A DNA stretch of 44,561 bases from positions 1-44,561 of the forward strand of contig JALGTG010000001.1 of the NCBI GenBank assembly GCA_029821495.1. Direction: 5' to 3'. Source of the DNA: Candidatus Hebobacteria bacterium. Its GTDB lineage: Bacteria > Armatimonadota > Hebobacteria > Hebobacterales > Hebobacteraceae. Of this stretch, positions 1 through 8,901 are shown piece after piece. The notes beneath the pieces were generated by a model, which worked only from the letters and a program-made list of their open reading frames with translations, had not been told where the DNA came from and searched no databases. The translations under genes and the position numbers were made by a program. How positions within the stretch are numbered: the stretch's first letter is position 1; the number at the start of each line of letters is the position of its first letter.

Positions 1-1
1 G

Positions 2-1219
2 CCCCTCGACTTGGGCGGAAGTGTGGTCTCGGGCATGCACGTCGACAGTGTCTACCGCCTTCGCCAGGCGCTGGGGCTCGACGAGCCCGGCACCCCAATA
101 AGAGTGATTGAGCCGTATCAGATGCTCGGCGAAGTGGGGCCAGACCTCATAGACACGCTCGGCATAGACGTCGTTCCCTTATGCGGCACAACGACATTCT
201 TCGGGTTCGAGAGCCGGGGATGGAAGTCATGGACCACTTTCCATGGAACCCCCGTGCTCGTGCCGGAGGGCTTCAACACTGATCCCGAGCCCGACGGCGA
301 TCTGCTGATGTACCCGGAGGGGGACAGGTCAGCGCCCCCCAGCGCACGCATGCCGGCCGGCGGCTACTACTTCGACGCCATCATCCGTCAACCGCCGCTG
401 CCTGAAGGCGAGCTCACTGTCGAGGACAACCTGGAGGAGTTCGGTCCCGTCACTGACTCCGAACTCGACCACTTCCGCCGGAGCGCCGAAGACCTGTACT
501 CGCGGACCGACAAAGCCATTCTCGGCAACTTCGGAGGCACTGGCTTCGGCGACATCGCTCACGTCCCGGCCCCGGGGCTCAAGCACCCGCGCGGCATCCG
601 CGACATCGAGGAATGGTACGTCAGCGCGCTCACCCGCCCCGACCACGTGTACGAGATCTTCGAGCGACAGTGCGAGATCGGCCTTGCCAATCTGGACAAG
701 ATCCACGGCGTCGTCGGCGAGCGGATCACCGGCCTGTTCGTGACCGGGACCGACTTCGGCACACAGCGCGGGCCCTTCGTCTCCCCGCAGACCTATCGAG
801 ACCTCTACAAGCCCTTCCACACAGCCGTCAACGACTGGGTCCACGGCCACACCACCTGGCGGACCTTCATCCACACCTGCGGCTCCGTGCGTGCTCTCAT
901 CCCAGACTTCATCGATGCCGGATTCGATATCCTCAATCCCGTGCAGATCTCCGCCGCCGGCATGGACCCGGCCGAGCTCAAGCGCGACTTCGGCGACAGC
1001 ATCACGTTCTGGGGCGGAGGCGTGGATACGCAGCGAACGCTTCCGTTCGGCTCCGCGGAAGAGGTGCGCCGCCAGGTCAGCGAGACTGTATCGGCGCTCT
1101 CGAAGAACGGCGGGTTCGTGTTCGCCGCCGTCCACAACATCCAGTCCCGAACCCCCACCGAGAACCTGCTCGCCCTTTACGACGCATTTGCACAGGAGAG
1201 AGTGCGCCTCACAGCCTAG
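2..1219 (+). CDS. URO-D family (uroporphyrinogen decarboxylase-like / methyltransferase) protein, 5' end cut off
   Basis: The reading frame is open to the left edge and reads PLDLGGSVVSGMHVDSVYRL, which resembles the internal DxGG..SGIH segment of this family, so the true start lies before the window. The C-terminal half holds FIHTCGSVRALIPDFIDAG and FWGGGVDTQ, typical of the cobamide-methyltransferase (MtaA/CmuA-like) branch of the URO-D superfamily, where His and Cys of an HxCG motif can bind zinc. Large sets of such URO-D relatives occur in Armatimonadota, Planctomycetota and Lentisphaerota, often with unknown methyl donors. It is unlikely to be HemE itself, because the HemE N-terminal substrate motif is not seen in the part present. 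Substrate unknown. No corrinoid protein or other methyltransferase gene lies nearby in the window. Confidence 0.85.
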   Translation, partial: PLDLGGSVVSGMHVDSVYRLRQALGLDEPGTPIRVIEPYQMLGEVGPDLIDTLGIDVVPLCGTTTFFGFESRGWKSWTTFHGTPVLVPEGFNTDPEPDGDLLMYPEGDRSAPPSARMPAGGYYFDAIIRQPPLPEGELTVEDNLEEFGPVTDSELDHFRRSAEDLYSRTDKAILGNFGGTGFGDIAHVPAPGLKHPRGIRDIEEWYVSALTRPDHVYEIFERQCEIGLANLDKIHGVVGERITGLFVTGTDFGTQRGPFVSPQTYRDLYKPFHTAVNDWVHGHTTWRTFIHTCGSVRALIPDFIDAGFDILNPVQISAAGMDPAELKRDFGDSITFWGGGVDTQRTLPFGSAEEVRRQVSETVSALSKNGGFVFAAVHNIQSRTPTENLLALYDAFAQERVRLTA

Positions 1220-1375
1220 CGATCGCCCCGAGAGCGGCCGGCGTCGCCAACAGCCCCTGAGACCGCCCGTCGCTGGCCGGAGGGAACAGGATCGCCGCCG
1301 GCTCAGTGTCGAGTAGAGCGCACACCGCAGAGGCCACGCGGGAGTCTCCCCGGCAGGCGTGACCCGGAAGCAGTC

Positions 1376-3178
1376 TCAGCCAAGGCAATTCTCCTCCCCA
1401 GACAGCGCCGCGAGCACTGCCTCCCGAACCTGCTGTCGCTTCACCTTCAGCGTATACGTCCGCGGAAGCTCGCCATCCCAGAAATGAAACCGCCGTACCC
1501 GCTGGTGCCCGCGGAGTTCTCGGGCGATGCGCGAAGCTGCTGACTCAACGGCTCCCCTACGGGCCCCGACCGACGGCCCCCCCTCGGAGTCGTCCAGCAC
1601 AACGACGGCGTGAACCGCGTGGCCCGCGCTTCCCGGATCGGGAACTCCGACAACGCAGAACTCCTTCACGTGTGGCAGCTCCCGGTACAGCCATTCGATC
1701 TCGTCCGGATAGACGTTCTTGCCCGCACCCGTCACTATCACATCGTCTGCGCGTCCGGCGAGCGTAAGGTAGCCATCTCGCTCCAGCCGCCCTCGGTCCC
1801 CCGTTCGGAACCAGCCATCGCGGAATGCTCGACCGGTAGACTCCTCATCGTTGCAGTAGCCCGAGAACACGCAGGGACCTCTGACCATGATATCCCCCAC
1901 TCCGTCGCCGTCAGGATGATCGATCCGTAGCTCTACGCCCGGCAGAGGAGGCCCCGCCGTCCCGCGGCGAGGGCGCTCGGGCGGGTTAAGAGTCAGAACA
2001 GGCGAAGTCTCCGTCAGTCCGTATCCCTCGCAGACGGTCAACCCCAGCAGGTCGAGCGAATCGAAGACGTCGGGCGGGAGCGCCGCGCCGCCGCTGACCA
2101 GGAAGCGTATGCGTCCGCCAAACCGCCTGTGTGCCCTGCGGAAGAGAACGGCTCGGAGTCGCCGCGCGGCCGGAGCCAGCAGGCCCAGCGCTCCCTCCAG
2201 CCCGCGACAGACACGCGCTGCGCCAAGGAGCAAGACATAGACTCCACGTCTGGCCGGACCGGCCGACTCGACCGTCTGAGCGATCCTTCTAGCCAGCAGC
2301 GCATACAGCCGAGGCACGCCGATCACGACAGTCGTTCTCGTCGCCTGCATGGCTTCGAGCAGCGCCGCCGGCGTGACCCGGTCCACATATGTCACCGTCG
2401 CACCAGCGCTCAGGGGCGCCAGCAATCCCGCCGTGAATCCCAGCACGTGGTACAGCGGCAGCACCGACAGGAACTCATCCGAACGACCTATGGACACAAC
2501 CTGCCTGATGGCTCGCAGGTTCGCGAGGAAGTTCGCATGCGTCAGGGGCACACCTTTCGGTGCCAGAGTCGTCCCCGACGTGAACGGCATTAGGGCGCAC
2601 TCGTTCTCTGCCTGCCCTCCCATCGTCTTTGGCCGCTGGGCGCCGACCTCCTCACCCCCGCCGTCACCCGCGAGCTGGGACTCGTCCGGCGCGCACGCAA
2701 ACGCCTCCACTTCGAACGCTCTGGGCTGCCCGGCGGCTTCGGCGAGGGCACATCCGACACGTTCGAGAACGCGCCGTGAAGCAAGCCACACGCGGGCGCC
2801 CGTCTTGTCGGACATTGCCAGGATGCTGTGTGCGTCAAGCTCGGGGTCTACTGGCACCGCGACCGCGCCCTGCGAGACTGCTGCAAAGTAAGCTACTCCC
2901 CACCCCAGCGAATTCTCGGAGACCAGAAGCACCCGGTCTCCGCGGGCAACGCCGGCCGCCGCAAGGATCCGGCCCCAGGCCTCAGCCCTGCCCCTCAGCT
3001 CCGCGTAGCTCAGCCTCTCCCAGCGCCCGCCCCGCAGAACCTGCAGGGCCGCCTTGTCTCGGTGCTCCAGCGCCGCCCTATCCAGGAAGCTGGCGAGCGC
3101 GTTTGCCTCACACGGTTCGCCGCGCGCGCTCTCCGCCTGCACTGTGTCGGGTCCGCTCATCTCCGCTGTCCGCGGCAT
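1376..3178 (-). CDS. AMP-binding acyl-CoA synthetase (long-chain fatty acid-CoA ligase-like)
   Basis: Adenylate-forming enzyme of the ANL superfamily, expected to activate a carboxylic acid with ATP to an acyl-AMP and then an acyl-CoA. Visible motifs are TSGTTLAPKGV (phosphate-binding loop, near residue 200), YGLTETSPVL (near residue 385), GWFRTGDRG, and LAGRADDVIVTGAGKNVYP, the hinge region before the C-terminal subdomain. A terminal KVKRQQV supplies the usual late lysine. The loop has Leu where most members have the second Gly of TSGTTGxPKG, a mild deviation. The start is uncertain. The frame is open to 3310, but residues before about 3178 are arginine-rich and unlike the family. ATGs at 3178 and 3160 are the candidates, and neither has an ideally spaced ribosome binding site. 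The gene diverges from the membrane protein at 3407. Substrate chain length cannot be read from sequence. Confidence 0.88.
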   Translation of the reverse strand: MPRTAEMSGPDTVQAESARGEPCEANALASFLDRAALEHRDKAALQVLRGGRWERLSYAELRGRAEAWGRILAAAGVARGDRVLLVSENSLGWGVAYFAAVSQGAVAVPVDPELDAHSILAMSDKTGARVWLASRRVLERVGCALAEAAGQPRAFEVEAFACAPDESQLAGDGGGEEVGAQRPKTMGGQAENECALMPFTSGTTLAPKGVPLTHANFLANLRAIRQVVSIGRSDEFLSVLPLYHVLGFTAGLLAPLSAGATVTYVDRVTPAALLEAMQATRTTVVIGVPRLYALLARRIAQTVESAGPARRGVYVLLLGAARVCRGLEGALGLLAPAARRLRAVLFRRAHRRFGGRIRFLVSGGAALPPDVFDSLDLLGLTVCEGYGLTETSPVLTLNPPERPRRGTAGPPLPGVELRIDHPDGDGVGDIMVRGPCVFSGYCNDEESTGRAFRDGWFRTGDRGRLERDGYLTLAGRADDVIVTGAGKNVYPDEIEWLYRELPHVKEFCVVGVPDPGSAGHAVHAVVVLDDSEGGPSVGARRGAVESAASRIARELRGHQRVRRFHFWDGELPRTYTLKVKRQQVREAVLAALSGEENCLG

Positions 3179-3406
3179 CCCAAAGAGCCGCACTGCCTCC
3201 ACGTGGTGGGCCGCCGTGCTCGGCGACCGGTTCGTTCCCATCCCCCGCCTGTCCTGCCGTTGTGGTCGGGACCGCCGTCCAGAGCACCAAGCTGACGTGT
3301 ACGCGATCACCTACTCACGCGTATCCCCTGACCTTGAGTGTGGCCGCCCGCCGGGCGAGCACGTGGAAGGGACCCCGTCTGGCGAGGCCGAACGTTAGCT
3401 CTGCCC

Positions 3407-5365
3407 ATGGAAGGCCCGGCCAGAGCTTCATCACGCGCAGGCGGCGTGACCCGGCGCGCCGTGTTGCTGGGGCTGGCGCTGCTGGTGGTGTTGGTGCCCA
3501 TCGCCTTCTTCGTCGAGATCGCTTGGAACCGAGCCACCATGTTCGTCGGCGTGCCCTCCATGACCCCCGTCGTGCTCGTCTTCGCGCTGGCGGCCGCGGG
3601 CGGCCTCCCGTTCTTCCGCCGAATTGGGCTCACCCGCCGGGAGCTGCTGGTCGTCTACTCCATGCTGCTGGTCGCGGGGCCGCTGATCGGCGCCACCACG
3701 ATCGCCTGGATGCTGTGCGGCACCATCCACTACTACTACATGTCCCGCATCTACGTCGTCTGGCAAACAGCCTTCCTCTCCCATGTGCCCACCTGGTTCG
3801 CGCCCAGTGACCCCACCGCGGCAGAGGGGTTCTTCGTGGGCGGAGCCTCCGTCCCTTGGGCTCTTTGGTGGCAGCCCCTGCTCGCCTGGGGCGCCTTCAT
3901 GCTCGGCCTCTTTCTCTGCGCTCTCTGCATCATTGCCCTGTTGCAGCGGCAGTGGATCGGCAACGAGCGGCTGACCTTCCCGATCGCACAGGTGCCCCTC
4001 GAGATGGTGACGCAGGACAGCGCGAAAGACGGCCGGGGCAGGCTCCCGCGAGGCTGGCCCTTCTGGATTGGCGTGCTGGTCTCGTTCGGCGTGACCCTTC
4101 TGAACGCACTCTCATCGCGCTGGCCCTCAATCCCTGACATCCCGCTCGGACCCCTGGCACTGATGCGGGAGCAGCGAGTCGGCCCACTTGGCGCCATCGG
4201 CGAGGTCACGCTTGTGCTGTGGCCGTGGATGATTGCCATCGCCTATCTGATCCCGAAGGAGCTTTCCTTCTCCGCCTGGTTCTTCTGGTGGCTCCTGGTC
4301 GCGGCCAACATACTGGGGGTGTTCGCGGGCGCGGAGCCGAGGGATCCTTCGATGATCTGGGATAGCGGCTTCCCCGCACCCCGCTTCCAGGGCGGCGGGG
4401 CCCTCCTCGCCATCGGCATCTGGGGCCTCCTGATCGCGCGCAGCCACCTGGCGCGGGCGTTGCGTATCGCAGTGACCCGGCGGCGCTCCGCAGCCGACGC
4501 GGATGAGCCTGTCTCCTATCGCCTGGCTCTGATCGGCATAGTCCTCACCTTCGCTGGCCTGGTCTACTACGATTGGCGCGCCGGCTGCCGGGTGGGAGTC
4601 GCAGTCGCCCTCATCGGTGGCATTCTCGCCTACTACATCGTATGGGCCCGGCTCCGCGCGGAAACGGGCCTCGGCTTCTCGATGTTTCCGATCGAGCTCG
4701 AGTTCGTGCTCAATACCCCCTTTGGCAGCTCCTTCTATAGTGTGCGGGAGGCGGTCATCATCATGTCCACCCGCTGGACCTACGGCCAGGGCTTCGGCAC
4801 CATCTACGAGGTGTGCTCCGGCAACGCCCTCGAGACTTTCAAGATCGCCGACGCCGCCGGGATCGACAAACGGCGGCTCGCGAAGGCGATGCTTGCCGGG
4901 TTCGCTCTGACTCTCGTGCTGGGGCTGGTCGTGGTACTGACCGGCATCTACCACTACGGATGGTTCGGCCTGCGCGGGCTGCAGACAGGCTGGCTCGGCC
5001 CGCAGAGCATCGGGGACGGCGGGCGAATCATCTGGCGGCAGATGTACCCCACCAACACTGACGTCAACGGGCTAATCGCCATCGTCTTCGGCGCCGCATT
5101 CGCCATCTTCCTCGGAGCGATGCGACTGCGCTTCTGGTGGTGGCCTCTCCATCCCGTCGGCTATATGGCGGGGATGTGCTGGGGCCTGAACTGGTACTGG
5201 ATGCCCTTCCTCGTCGGCTGGGCCTGCAAGACCCTCGTCGTCCGCTATGGCGGCCTCCGCCTCTACCGGACTACGGTGCCGCTGGCCATTGGCTTCATCG
5301 TCGGCGACCTCTTGAACGCGGGGCTCTGGGCGCTCGTCGGGCTGTTCACACTGGGAGAGGTCTAA
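3407..5365 (+). CDS. Polytopic membrane protein, DUF6785-like
   Basis: A 652-residue integral membrane protein with at least ten strongly hydrophobic segments spread over its length, starting at about residue 18 (RRAVLLGLALLVVLVPIAFF). The ATG at 3407 gives a short charged N-terminus before the first helix. The frame is open upstream to 3338, but the added residues are Arg/Pro-rich and unlikely to be translated. Recognisable stretches are LTRRELLVVYSMLLVAGPL near the start and ETGLGFSMFPIELEF in the second half. The pattern matches a family of uncharacterised membrane proteins (DUF6784/DUF6785) common in Armatimonadota and Planctomycetota that distantly resembles oligopeptide-type transporters. 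Function is not known. No solute-binding protein or ATPase lies beside it. Confidence 0.75.
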   Translation: MEGPARASSRAGGVTRRAVLLGLALLVVLVPIAFFVEIAWNRATMFVGVPSMTPVVLVFALAAAGGLPFFRRIGLTRRELLVVYSMLLVAGPLIGATTIAWMLCGTIHYYYMSRIYVVWQTAFLSHVPTWFAPSDPTAAEGFFVGGASVPWALWWQPLLAWGAFMLGLFLCALCIIALLQRQWIGNERLTFPIAQVPLEMVTQDSAKDGRGRLPRGWPFWIGVLVSFGVTLLNALSSRWPSIPDIPLGPLALMREQRVGPLGAIGEVTLVLWPWMIAIAYLIPKELSFSAWFFWWLLVAANILGVFAGAEPRDPSMIWDSGFPAPRFQGGGALLAIGIWGLLIARSHLARALRIAVTRRRSAADADEPVSYRLALIGIVLTFAGLVYYDWRAGCRVGVAVALIGGILAYYIVWARLRAETGLGFSMFPIELEFVLNTPFGSSFYSVREAVIIMSTRWTYGQGFGTIYEVCSGNALETFKIADAAGIDKRRLAKAMLAGFALTLVLGLVVVLTGIYHYGWFGLRGLQTGWLGPQSIGDGGRIIWRQMYPTNTDVNGLIAIVFGAAFAIFLGAMRLRFWWWPLHPVGYMAGMCWGLNWYWMPFLVGWACKTLVVRYGGLRLYRTTVPLAIGFIVGDLLNAGLWALVGLFTLGEV

Positions 5366-5480
5366 CCCACACCCGCCTTCGGCGTGCGCCGCCCCTCCCC
5401 GACCTGAAGTGGTACGCCGGCTAGGTCACAGCCGTGGCCGCTCTGGCCGAACCTGCACCCGGTCATCGCGGCGGCAAGGG

Positions 5481-6182
5481 TCACTCATCCGCGTCGGAAA
5501 GAGCCTCCTGCTCCTCGGCCACCCGCCCCATGTGGTAGCACAGCACCTCGATTTCGCGCGTCAGATCCACATGGCGGACGGCCACCCCTGGCGGCACCTC
5601 GATCCGGCTCGGTGCGAAGTTCAGAATGGCGCGAACACCCGCATCAACAAGCCGGTCGGCCACTTCCTGAGCGGCCTCCGCGGGCACTGCGATGATCCCG
5701 ATACCGGCGCGCATGTGCTGGTTGACTTCCGTCAGCCGATGGACGTCTAGGATCTCGACGTCCCAGAGCATGCGGCCGATCTTGTTGAAGTTGTTGTCGA
5801 AGATCCCCACGATGCGGAACGGCGAATCGGAGAACCCGGCATATCCGGCCAGCGCCGCGCCCAGGTTGCCGGCGCCGATGATGGCAACGCGGTGTTCCTG
5901 GTCGAGCTGCATGATCTCCGTGAGCCGGGAGAGAAGCTGTTGCACCTCGTAACCAGTGCCGGGCTTGCCGAACTCGCCGAAGTACGAGAGGTCCTTCCTA
6001 ATCTGTGCAGATACGACGCCGCAGTGGGATCCCAGCTGCGCGGAGGAGATAGTCTTGGCGCCATCCTTGGCCAACTGGCGCAGACAGCGAAGATACAGAC
6101 TCAGCCGAGACAGCGTTGGCTCTGGAGCTTTGCCGGAGGGTTGCACCAACGCAGGGCCCCCTTTGCGCGGCGGCTGCAGCAC
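5481..6182 (-). CDS. rex: Redox-sensing transcriptional repressor Rex
   Basis: Rex is a homodimeric repressor that reads the NADH/NAD+ ratio. It binds operator DNA when NADH is low and leaves when NADH binds. The 233-residue protein has the N-terminal winged helix with IRKDLSYFGEFG (residues 61-72), the Rossmann motif VAIIGAGNLGAALAGY (99-114), and the C-terminal LTREIEVLCYHM helix that swaps between subunits. The length fits the family (about 210-230). The reading starts at a GTG (6182) without a clear ribosome binding site. An in-frame TTG/GTG pair at 6149/6146 follows AAAGGGGG and could be the real start. Upstream lie a promoter and an exact GTGAA-N4-TTCAC operator, so it is probably autoregulated. 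Targets outside the window cannot be inferred. Confidence 0.95.
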   Translation of the reverse strand: MLQPPRKGGPALVQPSGKAPEPTLSRLSLYLRCLRQLAKDGAKTISSAQLGSHCGVVSAQIRKDLSYFGEFGKPGTGYEVQQLLSRLTEIMQLDQEHRVAIIGAGNLGAALAGYAGFSDSPFRIVGIFDNNFNKIGRMLWDVEILDVHRLTEVNQHMRAGIGIIAVPAEAAQEVADRLVDAGVRAILNFAPSRIEVPPGVAVRHVDLTREIEVLCYHMGRVAEEQEALSDADE

Positions 6183-6211
6183 ATGTTGCGCACAGTCCGT
6201 CGGCCGCGCCC

Positions 6212-6225
6212 GTGAAATAATTCAC
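6212..6225 (-). promoter_or_regulatory. Rex operator (ROP-type inverted repeat)
   Basis: The sequence is a perfect inverted repeat, GTGAA-ATAA-TTCAC. Known Rex sites follow TTGTGAA-N4-TTCACAA, and the inner five bases of both arms match exactly. It starts 8 bases downstream of the predicted -10 of the rex promoter, so a bound repressor would cover the transcription start region. Its place in front of the rex gene makes autorepression the natural reading. Confidence 0.8.
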
Positions 6226-6233
6226 TAGCTCGT

Positions 6234-6262
6234 ATTCTACCCCATATCGGCCGCCAGGTCAA
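6234..6262 (-). promoter_or_regulatory. Sigma-70-type promoter of rex
   Basis: Read on the minus strand this is TTGACC (6262-6257), a 17-base spacer and TAGAAT (6239-6234). Both boxes match the housekeeping consensus at 5 of 6 positions with ideal spacing. Transcription would start near 6227, about 45 bases before the GTG start, at the edge of the Rex operator. Confidence 0.75.
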
Positions 6263-6389
6263 CACAGACCCGTCTGAGCGGCGCCACCGCGCCGCCCGGA
6301 CAGGATGCCCCCTCGCTCCTTCCCGCGCGCATCACTCTCCGCTGTCGGCCCTTTCCCGCCTGCCCCCGAGTTCTCTGGCCCAGCCTCCC

Positions 6390-6824
6390 TCAGTTGGAGC
6401 CCGCGATCGCCAGAGCGAGGATCCCGACTGCCAGCCAGAGGTTGCGGGTCTTCCTGGCTTGTCTCTCTCTTTCGGCGGCGAGCCGTTCGTTGAGTTCGTC
6501 CACCCGCTGCCGAAGGAGGGACTCCAGTTCCGCCCGCTCCTTCTCCGCCTCCGCCAGCCGGGCCCGCGCGTCCAGGCGCGCCTTCCCCAGGTCCTCCCGC
6601 AGCACCAGGTTCTCCTTCTCAAGCGCTTCCACGCGCTCGCCCAGCTCCGCCGGCGTTTGCTCGCGCTCCGGCGCCTCGGCCGCCGCGGCCTGACCGACGA
6701 CCTTCCGATGCACATCGCCGGGAGCTTCCCCCGGGTCGGGCGTGTCCCCGAACGCGCTGCCAAGCAGGCACAGCGCGGCGATGCAGCAGGCACCTACATG
6801 AGCCAAAGTCGTGGACGTCTTCAT
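6390..6824 (-). CDS. Small exported coiled-coil protein with C-terminal membrane helix
   Basis: A 144-residue protein of no family I recognise. It begins with a signal peptide-like segment (AHVGACCIAALCLLGSAFG, cleavage likely near residue 26). A long Glu/Arg/Leu-rich stretch follows (about residues 55-125, EALEKENLVLREDLGKARLD and onward) with clear heptad character and no helix breakers. It ends in a hydrophobic helix (LWLAVGILALAIAG) and three final residues. This gives a periplasmic coiled coil anchored at its C-terminus. The ATG overlaps the end of the upstream gene by 4 bases (ATGA, 6821-6824), so it is very probably translated together with it as the last gene of the exbB-exbD-tonB operon. 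A spacer or scaffold role on the periplasmic face is possible but is inference. Confidence 0.7.
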   Translation of the reverse strand: MKTSTTLAHVGACCIAALCLLGSAFGDTPDPGEAPGDVHRKVVGQAAAAEAPEREQTPAELGERVEALEKENLVLREDLGKARLDARARLAEAEKERAELESLLRQRVDELNERLAAERERQARKTRNLWLAVGILALAIAGSN

Positions 6825-8893
6825 TCGGCTTCCTCCGTTGCTTCAACTATCACACGTCCTGCTACGGCGCGGCAGGCGACCTCCTCGCCACTCGACGAGA
6901 GCAGCGAGACCGGCCCCAGCGAAAAGGCGCTCTCCCCCGGCTGCTTCACCATGAACACGGCAGTGAACAGAGTGGCCTCCGGGAGATTGAGGGCCGGCGC
7001 GTCCCTGCGCTCGCCCCCGACGTCAATGATATTGCCGGGGAGCTGGCGCCCTGCACTCCACGGCGACAGCAGACGGCCGGCCTCGACGAAGGCATCGCCT
7101 CGGGACACGTAAAGCGGCTCCAGAACGGCCGGATCGTAGCCGAGCGATACCCGCGCCCCCGCGAAATCGCGGGCCGGCACCACCTTCACGGCGATTGGCA
7201 GAAGGGTCGGCTGATAGTCGGTGGTCAGCGGCACCGTCTGGTCTGACGGATAGACCCGTAGCTCCGGAGTCAGGCGCGGCACTATCACAGCGCGCTGCGC
7301 TCGGACGGGCTTCGCCCCTCCGGCCGTGCCTTCGACCAACATCGACAGCGAGCCGGTGGGCAGGCCGAGCGCGCGCACCCGCCAGGCGAAGCTCAGGCTC
7401 TGGCTGGGGTCCAGACGAGACGCGACCTGAGTCTCCGGGAGCCCTTGGACTAGTTCGAGGCCATCCGGGAGAGAGAGCGACACAACCAGGTTGCCGCCGC
7501 TTTGTCCGCCGTGGTTCGTAACCAGTGCCTGGACCAGGAACGGATTCGGCGCGTGCCGATTCTCCGGCGTCACCAGCAGCTTGTGTGGCGCACTGACGGT
7601 CAGCGAGAGCTGAGGCGGGCTGTTGACGATTATCTCTCGAACCACCTGGTTTGGCTCGAGATTCTCCGACGTGACGGACGCCGTGATCTGCAGATTGCCC
7701 GTCACCTTGCCGGTCGGGGTCAACCTCCAGATAGCCTGCCTTGTCTGGCCCGGCCTCAGCAGGCCCAGCGGCGCCGTTGGCCGGCCCCCGACCAGCTCCA
7801 GCCCTTCGCTCAGCTCCAGCCTCAGAACAGTCCCGCGAGACTCGAATCCCCCCGTGTTCTCCACATACGCCACCACCGAGAACGGCCGCTCCTCGTCATG
7901 CCGGTAGTCCACCTCCGCCGGAGCCGTAAGCCCCAGCGACAGCTCGGCCGGGCTTAGCGTCACGCCCCCGACTCCGTACAGCGTGGCGAACGTACATGAC
8001 TCCCCGGCCGCAACCGGCCTCGGGTCCCAGTACAGCGCAACCGCCGTGTCCTGCGCCTCCTCGCCCCGGCGCGTGAAGTCCGCTCCGGTCGGGAAGGGAT
8101 ACTCCCATGGCGAGTCGGCCAGCGTCCCCCAATCCACCATCTGGAGCCGGTCGGGAGGCGAGATGCCCGTTGACCGCAGCGTCCCCTGCGAAATCACGGC
8201 CGGCTCGGCCAGCGAGTCGAACGCCTGCCAGTAGTCGGGAATCTCATCGCGGGCGAGCTCGGTCGCCGTCGCGATGGCCTGGTCGGCCGCCCGCAGCGGC
8301 GCGCCGTCGTTGGCGCCAAGCATGGTGTCGAGCATGATGCGCAGTCCCACCGTGTGCGGCACATCCCCTTCGTTCTTGATGCGATACGTGATGCGCGCAG
8401 TGTCCTCCACTCGGGTAGTCGGGCTGCGGGCAAACCCGAGCTCCTGGGTCACCCTTATTCCCCCGATGCGGACAGCGGCGTCGATCCCGTTGTCTCCGAC
8501 GACAGGCGGTCGTATCAACTCGCCCGTCGGACAATCCAGCCCGGCGCGTCGCAGGCTCCTCCCTCCAAACAGATACGCCTCCCCGTCCACCAGCACAGTA
8601 GTGTATGACGTCCACGGCGCCCGGCTGCCGTAGACCAGAACCTTTCCATCGTCCGACGAACGAGACGGATCGCCCCCTGTTGTGTCAACCGCAAACCGAC
8701 CCATCTCCACAGGTCCGCGGTTGACGCGTATGCGGATAAACTCGTTCTCGATCGAAACCGTCCCCGGCGGTGGCCCCTCAGGCTGAGCCTCCGCCGCCTC
8801 GGCTCCTCCCATCGCACACGCTGCCACGAACAGGACCACCAGCCCTGCCACCAACCCCTTGCCAATCACGACGAACGGCCGCTCACGATGCAT
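6821..8893 (-). CDS. Exported multidomain protein with Ig-like repeats and a cohesin-like C-terminal domain
   Basis: About 690 residues. The chosen ATG (8893) is followed by a signal segment, GLVAGLVVLFVAACAMGG, in which VAAC could be a lipobox, making it a possible lipoprotein. The frame is open to 8950, but the added residues precede the signal and would hide it. The first ~280 residues are beta-rich (SIENEFIRIRVNRGPVEMG). Two similar segments follow, each with an NTGG- or NHGG-type turn, a LRLELSEGLELV- or VSLSLPDGLELV-like strand and a sum-up strand, as in CARDB/DUF11 Ig-like domains. The last ~130 residues (VKVVPARDFAGARVSLGYDP, then a strand with FTAVFMVKQPGES) resemble a cohesin-type fold. 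No dockerin partner is visible here. It lies 8 bases after tonB and overlaps the next gene by 4. Confidence 0.7.
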   Translation of the reverse strand: MHRERPFVVIGKGLVAGLVVLFVAACAMGGAEAAEAQPEGPPPGTVSIENEFIRIRVNRGPVEMGRFAVDTTGGDPSRSSDDGKVLVYGSRAPWTSYTTVLVDGEAYLFGGRSLRRAGLDCPTGELIRPPVVGDNGIDAAVRIGGIRVTQELGFARSPTTRVEDTARITYRIKNEGDVPHTVGLRIMLDTMLGANDGAPLRAADQAIATATELARDEIPDYWQAFDSLAEPAVISQGTLRSTGISPPDRLQMVDWGTLADSPWEYPFPTGADFTRRGEEAQDTAVALYWDPRPVAAGESCTFATLYGVGGVTLSPAELSLGLTAPAEVDYRHDEERPFSVVAYVENTGGFESRGTVLRLELSEGLELVGGRPTAPLGLLRPGQTRQAIWRLTPTGKVTGNLQITASVTSENLEPNQVVREIIVNSPPQLSLTVSAPHKLLVTPENRHAPNPFLVQALVTNHGGQSGGNLVVSLSLPDGLELVQGLPETQVASRLDPSQSLSFAWRVRALGLPTGSLSMLVEGTAGGAKPVRAQRAVIVPRLTPELRVYPSDQTVPLTTDYQPTLLPIAVKVVPARDFAGARVSLGYDPAVLEPLYVSRGDAFVEAGRLLSPWSAGRQLPGNIIDVGGERRDAPALNLPEATLFTAVFMVKQPGESAFSLGPVSLLSSSGEEVACRAVAGRVIVEATEEAE

Positions 8894-8901
8894 GGCACTC
8901 G

